Source: Pochonia chlamydosporia 170
Lineage: Eukaryota > Ascomycota > Sordariomycetes > Hypocreales > Clavicipitaceae
Reading direction: 5' to 3'
Assembly: GCF_001653235.2 (NCBI RefSeq)
Contig: NC_035795.1
Coordinates: 1,798,001-1,862,000 of the forward strand
Length of the DNA stretch: 64,000 nucleotides
The notes beneath the pieces are model-generated. The model worked only from the letters and a program-made list of their open reading frames with translations, had not been told where the DNA came from and ran no database searches. Both the position numbers and the translations under genes were made by a program. Shown here in pieces: positions 12,704 through 22,452 of the stretch (position 1 is its first letter; each line of letters starts with the position of its first letter).

Positions 12704-13561
12704 CTAACCAACATTGATACCGCCCCTTGTGAAAACTTGGTTGACAAAAGGAACCACCTGTTGGCGCTGAATAAGATTCAACTGCATAAGAGTCTGCAGC
12801 TGCTGAAGCTGGTTGAGAACAACAACTTGGTTTGCAAAGTTCAGGCCACCAAGAGCTTGGACATTGATGCCGCCAATTCCCATCTGGTTAATAACTCCGC
12901 TGATGGCTGGAGCCAACACGCCTTGGAGAAGCTGGCCTTGGTTGATGCCATTCTGGAGGAGCTGGTTGATATCATTGTTGTTCTGGGTTCCGTTATTTCT
13001 GTTATTCTGGTTGTTCTGATTGTTCTGGTTGTTCTGGTTGTTCTGGTTGTTCTGATCCTTGTTCTCGTTGTTCTTGTTCTGGTCCTGATTCTGGTTGTTT
13101 TGGTTGTTCTGATCCTTGTTCTGGTTGTTTTGGTTGTTCTGGTTATTCTTGTTTTGGTCCTTGTTCTGGTTATTCTGACCGTTGTTCTGGTTGTTCTTGT
13201 TTTGGTCCTTATTCTGATTATTCTGATTATTCTGACCATTGTTCTTGTTGTTCTGATTATTCTTGTTCTGGTCCTTGTTCTGCTCTTGATTCTGGTTATT
13301 CTCACCCTGCTTCTGTGTCTCGGCAGGAGCGGCGGCAGATTCGGTGGCTGAAGCTCCGGCCTTATTTTCACCAGCTCCAGCCTCTTGCCTGGCCATCAGG
13401 CCGACAAACTCCAAGCCTCGCTTCTCGGCGTGCTCTTCGTGGATGCCGGGGCTCTCAGGGTCATGGACAGCCTGGAGAGCTGCTCGCTCAGCCAGCTGAA
13501 CAGGAACAGCCACAGCAGAAACCAGACCAGCTGTGAAGAGGAGAACAGAAACAGACTTCAT
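12704..13561 (-). CDS. Secreted protein with long Asn/Gln(-Asp/Lys) repeat tract
   Basis: Single open frame of 285 aa. The signal peptide is MKSVSVLLFTAGLVSAVAVP. A probable Kex2-type site (EKR) follows at about residue 48 and MARQEAG at 56-62. Residues about 84-193 are a degenerate tandem repeat of NNQNNQNKDQNK-like units made almost only of Asn, Gln, Asp and Lys. The C-terminal 85 residues are an ordered-looking Leu/Gln/Val segment (GVLAPAISGVINQMGIGGI, VLNQLQQLQTLMQLNLIQ) that resembles the small secreted protein at 8689-9253. There are no cysteines. As read, the frame stops at GGINVG. An alternative 53-nt intron (12712-12660, donor GTTGGT, branch CTAAC) would end the protein with Leu-Phe at 12651, mirroring the short last exon of the paralogue. 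Function unknown; a wall-associated or aggregation-prone protein is an inference. Confidence 0.82.
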   Translation of the reverse strand: MKSVSVLLFTAGLVSAVAVPVQLAERAALQAVHDPESPGIHEEHAEKRGLEFVGLMARQEAGAGENKAGASATESAAAPAETQKQGENNQNQEQNKDQNKNNQNNKNNGQNNQNNQNKDQNKNNQNNGQNNQNKDQNKNNQNNQNNQNKDQNNQNNQNQDQNKNNENKDQNNQNNQNNQNNQNNQNNRNNGTQNNNDINQLLQNGINQGQLLQGVLAPAISGVINQMGIGGINVQALGGLNFANQVVVLNQLQQLQTLMQLNLIQRQQVVPFVNQVFTRGGINVG

Positions 13562-15492
13562 GATGTCGGTTTTAAAGTGAAATAATTTTCAAGGAAGGAA
13601 ATTAGTTAGAATGGTGTGAACGAATCGAAACAGAGCACAGCTCTTGAAGGAAAGTGGCGGAAAGAAAATGAAGGAAAAGAACAAGACACTTTGTGTAATC
13701 GAACAGTTTTAGAGATGATGAATCAAGAGATTCCTTCAAATGCGAAAAAAGAGGAAGGCGACTCAAGATATAGTTTGGTGATGACGGCCAGATTGATGTG
13801 TCGCTCGGGTTGCAAAGCTCCGCCTGTGTTTCCCTGCCTCCTGTTCCTGCCGGGCTCGTCCCTGTATCAAGATGGTGAACTCAAACACAACACCAACCTG
13901 GGGCCCTTGAGGGAGTCTACCGTCATGGCGCAGCAGTAAATGTCGCCCCTCAGGAAGGAACAGAGATCAAGGTCAAGGTCCATCGTTTTGGTTTCTCCAT
14001 GCTCTTGGCGATTTGCCTCTGATACCGGAAACACCGCTTCCTGAAGGGTCCTGGACTTGGTTCATGCCCAGGCAGGATCGGTGACGCAAAGGTTCAACGC
14101 AATTGGTAGCCTCGTCCAGCGTAGGGCGGAACATACCGAACCCGGGGATGGTGGCGTCTTGAACCGTTTAAGGTATGAGGTTATTCAATGGGCGGTGACG
14201 CTGGTGTTAGACCCCAGTGTTTAAGAATCGGCTAGGTTCGGTTGACAATTGCACAAAACAAGAAAAGAAAAGAAGAAAAAAAAAACCCTTAAAAAAGACG
14301 AGACAACGCCACTGGTCTTCTGCATTGTTTCATTGGTAGCCCAGTCCGAGGGGAGCGATGATAGATGGATGGGAACCGATAACCTCGTGTACCAAGCATC
14401 GCCTGAAGTCTGAACTTTGTCGCAAGGGGGAGATCGGTGTAATGCCATTCGTGGACGAGAACAGGGCAATGCCGCAGCCTCCAAAGTCATCAGGTGGTGT
14501 TTGCGCGAGCGGCGAGCGGGATGGGTAGGGTCAACTTTGTTTGGGGTGCCCCCATGCTTGATCGAGGCTATACGGAGTACTTGGGGATAGAGTTTACGTT
14601 TGAGCCTAGTCTGTCAATGTCAGGTTGATGATGGATGAGACGAGACCAGGCTAGAGGAGTCAATGCTGGGCTCAATAAACTTGTGGGGCCATGGTGATTT
14701 TGTAACATAAAGACAAGGGAACGGAAGGAGCAACTGCCCTGCCTGCAACATTTCCGACGTCAGATCGGCCGGCACCCAAATTGCCGACAATCTCGTTCTC
14801 CTGGTCGAACATGACATCGAATGGATGACAATTGGCAAAGCGCCTGGCAAGACAGTATTGAACACGCCCTCCATATCTTTATTTTTGCGTCTCCCGAAAC
14901 AGGGGATTCAAACTCCGCAGACGTTTAAAGTACAGGATTTGTTTACACGTTTGTCTTTTTAGACTGTATTGACCAGCGATTTGACTTGTACGTCAAGCAG
15001 TTCCAAATTATACGATGGCTGTGCACACGCCTTTCCAGCCTTGAAACAGGCATCATCCTCTCAAGCACTCATGTGCTAGTATTTGTATTATCTTTACCAG
15101 AGTCATGCTGAATTCTCATTTTACGGGCCGTACCCGAACAACCAATCCACCCAAATCGAGCTGGCCTCGCCACAATAGCAGTTCATCGGATTCTAGGTCT
15201 TCGTTGGTTTCCCACTGTGACTTGGTCCCTCCACATGGTCACTTGTCTGGATGTTAAATATACTTTAAAAATAAGGCTACATGGCTGGGGTTTCACATCG
15301 AACGGCAGTCGTGTCAGATCGTCGCACTTGAGACTCGGCCACCTTCTCCAAACCCGAAAAGAAGCATATCCCAAATAACGTGCAATACGAAAGAAAAGCC
15401 ATGTATAACATTCGAGGGTATATTATATTTTTACCTGGCCCATTTGTACAGTAGCGATTCTCATTCCAAGATTTGTCGCCGCCACGTCACCT
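13562..15492. other. Gene-free interval
   Basis: About 1.9 kb between two minus-strand genes. Includes an A-rich tract near 14262-14285 and the 9-mer TACGGAGTA at 14571-14579. The open frames are short and overlap on both strands. No gene supported. Confidence 0.45.
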
Positions 15493-15852
15493 CTATATCC
15501 GCTTTCCAGGCTGTTTATCATCATTCTTATGGAACCCTAGCCACTCGCCCAGCATACCCCCCGGTTTTGGTACAGGACATTCCCTCCTCGTCCGTTCTGA
15601 TGTAGAATCCGCATAGTCGTCTGTTGTCTGGTTGAACTGTACAATGCCATCCCGTGTCTCGGTCGTCTCTCGCCGCCTCCATCTCTTCCGTCTGCCGTTT
15701 TCGTCGACTATGACCTCCCCATCGGCGTACTTGGTTCGGGGCACAGGGCACGGTAGCAAGTGCGGTAATGCAACGACGAAGAAACTAGCGACGAGTGTCG
15801 TTGCGAATAGGGAGGAGGTCATGCGTGACCTGGGGTGAAGATGTGGTGGCAT
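15493..15852 (-). CDS. Small conserved-looking single-pass membrane protein
   Basis: Single exon of 119 aa from the ATG at 15852. The layout is a short basic N-terminus (MPPHLHPRSRM), one hydrophobic segment at about residues 12-33 (SSLFATTLVASFFVVALPHL), then a CPVP motif, a conserved-looking stretch (RTKYADGEVIVDENGRRKRW), a basic cluster, and a C-terminal second CPVP motif with PGGMLGEWLGF. I recall proteins of this layout as short uncharacterised ascomycete proteins, some labelled as mitochondrial assembly factors, but I cannot confirm that. The basic N-terminus before a single membrane span would suit a mitochondrial inner-membrane or ER protein. No function assigned. Confidence 0.68.
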   Translation of the reverse strand: MPPHLHPRSRMTSSLFATTLVASFFVVALPHLLPCPVPRTKYADGEVIVDENGRRKRWRRRETTETRDGIVQFNQTTDDYADSTSERTRRECPVPKPGGMLGEWLGFHKNDDKQPGKRI

Positions 15853-16546
15853 GATCCCTCGGCTTCTGTGTCTGATGGTCGGATCAAGGGATCATAGGAG
15901 GGTTCAATTGGGGAGTTAGCGGAGGCATTGGTGGTCAACAGTAGCTCAGATACTCACATAATAAGCGCAACATGTTCCGGCCGCAGAAGCAATGGCGTGG
16001 ACCGCGATGCGCGACGGCAGAGTGGTCAATTGGCGTGGTTGAGTGGGATGCAGCCCGTCATTCACGTAGAGAAAAGTGCCTGGCAATTCAATGCCTCAAA
16101 TCCAGCTTCTGGGCAATTGATGATTCCGAGGCAGCCCATTGGCCAAAGCTGGGTCAAGAAACTCTCGGATTCGGCAAATTATTTATCCAGAGGCACAGGG
16201 TACGCAGTAGCACCCCTGCCGCCTGCTTCAAGTGGTCGCGGGGCTCTTCCCTGTCAGTGCCTGGCCTTGCACCAAACTTAGAATTCGCTGGCTGCCGAGA
16301 ATCAAATTGGTTGGGTCGGCGATTTGAGTTGACGCGACACAACCTTGACCCAGACCCAGACCATTTAACGACTTTGCTGCATCAGATTGCCATCATCCAC
16401 GATATTAACGTCCACTAGCGGCCGACGACGGACGAATACTGCTTCATTTTATTCTTAAGACATGATATGATCGCTGCATGCTGATCCGTCCGAGATTGCA
16501 GTCGACCGCGGCGCCCCACGTGCGACCGTAGACAAGGTCAACCATC
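15853..16546. other. Divergent intergenic region, membrane protein / PPG1
   Basis: Shared upstream DNA of two divergent genes. A CACGTG-like hexamer occurs at 16517-16522 (cacgtg), 25 nt before the PPG1 ATG; this is a basic-helix-loop-helix E-box sequence, but binding is unproven. No gene supported. Confidence 0.5.
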
Positions 16547-18024
16547 ATGAGCGATCTCGACAAGTGCGTTTTGCGCCTCGTCACCGCATCATCTCCAATG
16601 GATAGGCGCTGACAATGATGGACTAGGGCTATTGCGCAGCTGCGCGCTTGTCGACCTATTCCAGAACCTCAAGTGCGAGAGCTGTGCCACCGTGCAAGAG
16701 AGCTGCTAATTGAGGAGGGCAATGTCGTCACGGTGACAGCTCCGGTTACGGTATGAAGATGATCGACGACGGATACAGACGGCAGCTGGGATGAGCTGAC
16801 ACTTTGATCAGATTTGCGGCGATATTCATGGCCAATTCCACGACTTGATGGAACTGTTCCGCGTTGGCGGAGATGTTCCTGATACCAACTATCTGTTTAT
16901 GGGTAAGATGACCTTTGATCATGGCCCGAGTCTCTAGAATGATTCTGAGTTTGTGTTTGCGTTTGGTTCAACGGCCGCTAACATGGTGTCAAGGCGACTT
17001 TGTCGACCGAGGTTTTTATTCTCTCGAATCATTTCTTCTTCTGCTATGCTTAAAAGTACGATACCCCGACCGCATGACTCTTATCCGCGGCAACCACGAG
17101 TCCCGCCAAATCACCACAGTTTACGGCTTCTACGACGAATGCCTACGGAAGTACGGCAGCGCAAACGTATGGCGCTACTGCTGCGATGTATTCGATTACC
17201 TGGCCCTTGGAGCCATTGTCCTCGGCGCATCCAACACTCTGTGTTCTTCTTCAGGCACTGCCGACGAAGAGACCGAGATTGAGGTCTGCGACCAAAATGG
17301 TGCCATCATGAGCCGATTCCCGCGACAGCAGGCACAGCAACCGTCTTCCCAGCCCAGCAGTTCGCAGGAACAAGGCGCTAATGGCAGCGGCGCAGGCGGA
17401 GGCGAAAGGACCGGACCCCCTGGCTCAGGTGCCTCTGGCTCGAGCAACGGCACCGTGGGCAACCCAGCAGGAGCCGTGCTCTGCGTCCACGGCGGCCTCA
17501 GCCCCCTGATTGACACGGTCGATAAGATCCGCCTCATCGATCGGAAGCAAGAGGTGCCACACGAAGGTGCCATGTGCGACCTGCTCTGGTCCGACCCGGA
17601 CGATATCGACGGCTGGGGATTGTCCCCGCGCGGCGCAGGGTTCCTGTTTGGCGCTGATATTGTCAAAGTCTTCAATCATCGCAACGACCTGAGCCTCATT
17701 GCCCGCGCTCACCAGCTCGTAATGGAGGGCTTCAAAGAGATGTTTGACGCCTCCATCGTGACGGTCTGGTCCGCACCGAACTACTGCTACCGCTGCGGCA
17801 ACGTAGCTGCCGTGCTGGAACTCTCCGAAGACGAATCCGGCACGGGCGTCTTCTCCCGAAGCAACGGCGACGTTAACCGCAGCGACGGCGGACGGGGAGT
17901 AATGATGGAGTCTAACGCCATGATGAAGAGCGGTCCGGCGAGACGATACCGTGTCTTCCAGGCCGCTCCTCAGGATTCGAGGGGTATGCCCGCCAAGAAA
18001 CCCGTCGCAGATTACTTTTTGTAA
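16547..18024 (+). CDS. PPG1: PP2A-like serine/threonine phosphatase Ppg1
   Basis: Four exons: 16547-16563, 16627-16750, 16812-16902 and 16994-18024, 420 aa. All metallophosphatase motifs are present: [22 protein letters not shown], the His motifs in FCVHGG-like VLCVHGG and RAHQLV, and [11 protein letters not shown]. The C-terminus ends DYFL, as in PP2A-type catalytic subunits that are carboxymethylated. [18 protein letters not shown] and [21 protein letters not shown] favour the Ppg1 subgroup over PP4 or PP6. In yeast, Ppg1 acts with the Far (STRIPAK-like) complex. A low-complexity insert of about 80 residues (about 154-236, rich in Gly, Ser and Gln) splits the catalytic core just before VLCVHGG; I believe insertions there occur in other filamentous fungi. 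The first exon is only 17 nt. Confidence 0.9.
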
Positions 18025-19164
18025 ATACCAGACAAGGGGTGCCGTTTCCCCTACCTTGTAGCGAAGTGTGTTCACGGAGATAAGGCTAGACACGGGTTAT
18101 TGATGTTTTTGCAGGTTCAGATAATTACTGTACTGTACTCACGGAGTTATGAAATACATTATACATTGGCTCATCCGCAGCGAAAGACAAGTCATACTCA
18201 GCATCATACATATGTAATCTAAATTTGCCCTTCCACGATTCCAAGGCGAATCCCTTGCAAGTTGCCCCACAAGAAACAACCCCAATTCACAAGCTCAACA
18301 TGCTGGCAGACAACCAAGTCAACCAACATACCCTACATGGATGTTGACCTCTCAATTACTCACTCCATCAAAACACCATCTGTCAGTTCTCAATCTCACA
18401 CCACAGAGTAACCAAAAAAAAAAAAAAAAAACTTGCTCAAATTCCCAACACCCCAAGTGTAACCCCAAACAAAACCAGCATCACATCCTCACACCCATCC
18501 AAGAGAAAGGAAGAAAAAAGGAAGCTTCACTGCATATTGGGGCACGCACAGGTGCCCGCCCTGCCGGGATATTGCCATCAATCTGATAATACTCCGTAGA
18601 TATAGCATGTCCGCCTACGCAGGACACAGGAGCACACAATATGCCTTGCCTTGCCATCTTGTTTTTTTTTTTTGTCCGTCGTCTTGTCATTGCACGCGTT
18701 GAGCGTGAGCTACCAAGGTATGGCGGCCCAGCCACGCACACTGAATCGACATGTCACTATTTCGAAATGCCTGGGGGAGGGGCAAGGGCTCCAGGAAAAA
18801 CAAACTAAAGTAGTTGCATTCTAGGAAATTCTCTGGTCTAGAACTCGCTGGACCTGGGTATGCCTGGGGGGTTTGAATCAGAGGGCGGACCACATTCGTG
18901 TCTTTTATCGCTTGAGGCTAATATCGAGTACGGGGTTACATGCCGTGTTAATCAAGGGCATTGGATTGTATTCGCTGACGCGCCATGCGGAGTATCTGCA
19001 GCCTCTGGGGAGTACCGCATCGTGCTATCAAATCGTCTCATCGATGCATGTTCGACAAATTAACTCACTGGCAAAGCCCAAAAAGAAACGAAACGGGCGA
19101 AAAAGAAAAACAGCCACGGTATGGAAACATATGGTCGACTTCTGGCATGTCATGTACAGCAATG
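18025..19164. other. Convergent intergenic region
   Basis: The 3' flanks of PPG1 and the disordered-protein gene. Contains an A18 run at 18414-18431, a T11 run near 18663-18673 and the 9-mer TACTCCGTA at 18590-18598. No gene supported. Confidence 0.5.
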
Positions 19165-22100
19165 TCACAAGGTCCCTTGTGCGTCTGGACCAGGCCACCG
19201 TTGACCTTCAGGAAGAGACATCCACTCCTCCTTGTCCTCGTCCCAGTATATTCCGTTGGACATGTCCAGATAGCTGAACGTTGTGGCCATCCACTCTCCC
19301 ATTAACGATATCAGTTCGTCAAAGCGTTTTTGAGAGAGTCTCTCCTTACTGGTAGAAAACAATTGATACTGTGCAAATACAACCTGGGTAAATTTCATCT
19401 TCTGCTCCCTCTTCTTTTCCCTCTTTTGTTTCTTGTTCTGTTCATCATCATCATCATCTTCATCATCATCATCAGGTAGCCACTCAAACTTTGGTTTGGC
19501 GTGGCCGTTTGGATTGTCATTGTCCTCTGGGTTGTAATCATACCAGGGGATGACCGGTACAAATGCGGTGTAGATGTCCATGAATCCACGCTTATCAAAT
19601 TTCTCGAGCTTTATCGTAGCACTGACGCCATCCAACACCAATTGTTCGGGGAATTCGTCAATCATGGGTTGTGGCTGTGGCTGCGGCCCTGGGGAAGGGC
19701 CTTGCGTTTTAGGAAGTTCATGGTCACCCGAACCACGGGGCAACAATGCACCCGATTGTTCCAATGGAGAATTGTGCTTCTGTACAGCTGGTGGCTGGCT
19801 GGTGGGCGCTTCGGACACAGATGTTGCTGGTGAAGGGGCTGAGACTGGTGGGTTTGTGGTCGACACTGGGGCAGAAGCTGCGTTACCAGGGCTCTGGGAT
19901 GTGGCACAACGGCTTGGATGTCCCAGGAATGTGGTTTCCTCATTCGCCGTAGTGCGTTCTGTGACGGCACTGGCTTCGCTTCGCTGATGGTCTTGAATCG
20001 TACGTGGGCTTGGGGTTGCACTTCTCAACCTGTTGGTGGCGAGTCCTGGAGAAGGTACAGGCCAATTTGGTTCATGTTCTGCAGTGGCTGCCAACGCGTC
20101 TCTGCAGTCGCCAGAGCTATGGGGTTGGGTAGGGGAGCTGCCGCGACATGCATTGTGTGATGATGGTGATGGTGATGGTGCTTTAGGTGATGATGACGAC
20201 GGCTGTGGAAATGCCTGTGATGGCAATCCAGTCGTTGTCGGGTTTAATCCCGACCTGAGTGGTGGTGCCGGAGTCGGATCGGGTTGAAGTTGGAGTTGTG
20301 GTTGGAGGCTCTGTGGCGGATCTTGGCTCGGAACGGCTGGAGGGGCTGAGGGGTGACGAATGGAGTCCGGTTGATGGTCTGGCTGTGGTAGTGGTGATGG
20401 CACAGGTGGTGGAAGTTGGGGAAGTTGTGGTGGTGGTGGTGATTGTGGATGTGGAAGTGGTTGTTGAGATTGAGTTCTCGTAGTTGTACAAGTACATGTA
20501 GCATCAGTATCAGAATCAGTATCAGCACCAACACCAGCACCAGCACTGGCATCACCATCACTATCAGGGTCCAGCCTAGGACCCTGCATGTGAATGTGAA
20601 CAGCGGCGCTTGTCTCGGCGTCAATTGCTCGTTGGATTATCCGAAGCTCAGCGCCACACGCGCCCTGGCAAGTCGTTGAGACTGACAGGGAAGAGTCAGC
20701 TTGAGACTTGGAGGCAGAAACATGGCCCACCAAAGCGTTAACCGATGCAGAGGCCCGGGGTGTGACATGCAATTGACCGGAATGGTCGTTCCGCAAAGAC
20801 TTCGTCCAATCACATCTCGAGGATGACTCAGGGTCCATGGATTGAGAATCACAACGGGTCCAGGCTCGAGGGTGCCGAATGGCGTCGACTTTTGGCGCCT
20901 TTTCTCTCTCTCTCTCCATGTCCATCTCCGTCCCAATCCCCATCATTATCTCCATGTCTGTGTCCATGTCCGTGCCCATGTCTGTCGGCGTGCATTGTGC
21001 ATGCACTTGGGCATGTGAGTAGGGTGCACCGCTTCTACATGTGCTTCCATGCAGACATCTGGATGCCTTCTCCTCCTCCCAGCGACATCCAGAATCATTG
21101 TCCCTGCCATTTAGCTGCAGCATCAGCCCAGCATCATCCTTGCTCTGGGCTGCATCAAGTCCACTCGTTTTTGTTTCTGGTCCATCTCTTCCAGCTTCTT
21201 TTCCTCCTCCAGCCGCATCTCCTGCCGCATCTACGCCATCACCGCCTCGTGAAGCCCGTTCGGCTGGTATTCGTTGCCTTGCCTCACCTGGCTCCGGTTT
21301 CTGCGCCCGCGTCTGTGTCTGCTTCTGCTTCTGCTTCGGCTGCATATCGACTTCAGCTGCCCTTGCTGCCGTGGCCAATCCAACAGCCAACTTCTGGTCA
21401 GCCCTGTCCTTGCTCTGTCGCAAAGCCGGCTTTGCATGCCCATTGCTTCGACGCCCACCGGCTTTCTTGTGGTCTAAGGGGTTCAGGGCAGCATGCAAGT
21501 CTGACTTAGGTTTGGCTTTCTGGACGCCACGATAACTTCCTTCTCTGTCCACGTCAAGTAACGCTGCGCCACTTTCTTTGCTAACCACTGGGACCCCAAC
21601 TCTTGTCTGTGAGCTGCTATGTTGATCCCTCTCCGCTGCATCTCCTCCCGCCGGCGAACTGTCTGAACTGCCTTCACGATAACTCCTCGTTGTCGGCTGG
21701 TGGCTGCCCGCGGAAGCTTCTTCGTCTCCAGTCCCGTCTCCAGCTATGTCAGCGCCGTCATCTTCACCGGCTTCTGCTTCTCCTTCTGTGTCAGCCTCTG
21801 CGTCAGCACCTGTAGTCGCATACCAAATCTGCGGCGCAGTGACATGCTCGACCAGACATGCATCATCGCCTTGCGCGCCAGATTGCTCTGGTGATGCATC
21901 GCCCGTGTTGCTGTCGTGGCACATGGCGACAGTCGAATGAGCACCAAGACCAGCACACGACAAAGGGGCTTGTCCATCCTTGTCTGCGGAGACGACAGTG
22001 GCGGTAGGTGAAAATGCATCTGCATTTCTTGTTCCTCTGCTCTCCCCAGGTCGGCTTGGGCAGCTCGTGGTCGTAATTCTTTGCCTGCAACTTCTGGTCA

Positions 22101-22428
22101 CTTGGGCGTTTGCTTGTCGTCGTGCCTGAGCCTGGGTCTGAGTCAAGGCTGATTCTCGTGCAGCTCGATTTTGACCTTTGGCTTTGCGTTTGGTGATGCC
22201 CAATGCACGCTTCGTCCTTTGCCTGCTGCTCCTCCTTGTTTCCGTCTCCGTTGTCTGGCGATTGATATTACTGCCGCAATCATCATTGATTCTGGCATCG
22301 TCATCAGCCCTGTTCCCTGATCTGCATCGCTCTTGGCCCCCACCCCTGCCTTTGAGCTTGTCTTGACGACCAGCTTCTCCACTTCGCCGTCGTCGTCTTT
22401 CACCAGCTCGACTGCTTGTACCGCTCAT
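19165..22428 (-). CDS. Very long disordered protein with conserved-looking C-terminal domain
   Basis: Uninterrupted frame of 1087 aa from the ATG at 22428. Residues 1-930 are low-complexity: Arg-rich start, Glu/Asp/Ala/Gly tracts, Gln/Lys/Thr repeats (KQKQKQTQTRAQ), Met-Asp-Thr repeats (GTDMDTDME), Asp/Ser/Ala tracts and Pro/Gln-rich runs. The last about 150 residues look folded: QLVLDGVSATIKLEKFDKRG, FVPVIPWYDYNPED, a run of about 11 acidic residues followed by a Lys/Arg-rich helix, then FTQVVFAQYQLFSTSKERL, FDELISLMGEWMATTFSYLD and GIYWDEDKEEWMSLPEG. The upstream frame 22453-23106 is in the same phase, separated by a TGA, so this is likely the 3' part of a larger gene. Charge pattern suggests a nuclear protein; function unknown. 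Confidence 0.7.
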   Translation of the reverse strand: MSGTSSRAGERRRRRSGEAGRQDKLKGRGGGQERCRSGNRADDDARINDDCGSNINRQTTETETRRSSRQRTKRALGITKRKAKGQNRAARESALTQTQAQARRQANAQVTRSCRQRITTTSCPSRPGESRGTRNADAFSPTATVVSADKDGQAPLSCAGLGAHSTVAMCHDSNTGDASPEQSGAQGDDACLVEHVTAPQIWYATTGADAEADTEGEAEAGEDDGADIAGDGTGDEEASAGSHQPTTRSYREGSSDSSPAGGDAAERDQHSSSQTRVGVPVVSKESGAALLDVDREGSYRGVQKAKPKSDLHAALNPLDHKKAGGRRSNGHAKPALRQSKDRADQKLAVGLATAARAAEVDMQPKQKQKQTQTRAQKPEPGEARQRIPAERASRGGDGVDAAGDAAGGGKEAGRDGPETKTSGLDAAQSKDDAGLMLQLNGRDNDSGCRWEEEKASRCLHGSTCRSGAPYSHAQVHAQCTPTDMGTDMDTDMEIMMGIGTEMDMEREREKAPKVDAIRHPRAWTRCDSQSMDPESSSRCDWTKSLRNDHSGQLHVTPRASASVNALVGHVSASKSQADSSLSVSTTCQGACGAELRIIQRAIDAETSAAVHIHMQGPRLDPDSDGDASAGAGVGADTDSDTDATCTCTTTRTQSQQPLPHPQSPPPPQLPQLPPPVPSPLPQPDHQPDSIRHPSAPPAVPSQDPPQSLQPQLQLQPDPTPAPPLRSGLNPTTTGLPSQAFPQPSSSSPKAPSPSPSSHNACRGSSPTQPHSSGDCRDALAATAEHEPNWPVPSPGLATNRLRSATPSPRTIQDHQRSEASAVTERTTANEETTFLGHPSRCATSQSPGNAASAPVSTTNPPVSAPSPATSVSEAPTSQPPAVQKHNSPLEQSGALLPRGSGDHELPKTQGPSPGPQPQPQPMIDEFPEQLVLDGVSATIKLEKFDKRGFMDIYTAFVPVIPWYDYNPEDNDNPNGHAKPKFEWLPDDDDEDDDDDEQNKKQKREKKREQKMKFTQVVFAQYQLFSTSKERLSQKRFDELISLMGEWMATTFSYLDMSNGIYWDEDKEEWMSLPEGQRWPGPDAQGTL

Positions 22429-22452
22429 GTCAGTGATGATACGCCGCCACTC

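Noticed and set aside
13021..13280. Regular repeat resembling a CRISPR array at first sight
   Set aside because: Units are 3- and 9-base codon repeats inside an open frame; there are no spacers, and the genome is eukaryotic.
12737..13351. 204-codon plus-strand frame, almost pure Val/Leu/Ile
   Set aside because: It is the antisense reading of the Asn/Gln codon repeat (AAC/CAG/AAT read backwards gives GTT/CTG/ATT) and not a membrane protein.
54..16281. Idea of a secondary-metabolite or toxin cluster around the hydrolase and secreted genes
   Set aside because: No synthase, terpene cyclase, P450, transporter or cluster regulator is present; neighbours are housekeeping genes.
20823..21509. 228-codon plus-strand frame opposite the disordered protein, with a Ser/Pro/Cys-rich start
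   Set aside because: It lies fully inside the long minus-strand gene; its composition follows from the low-complexity codons on the other strand.
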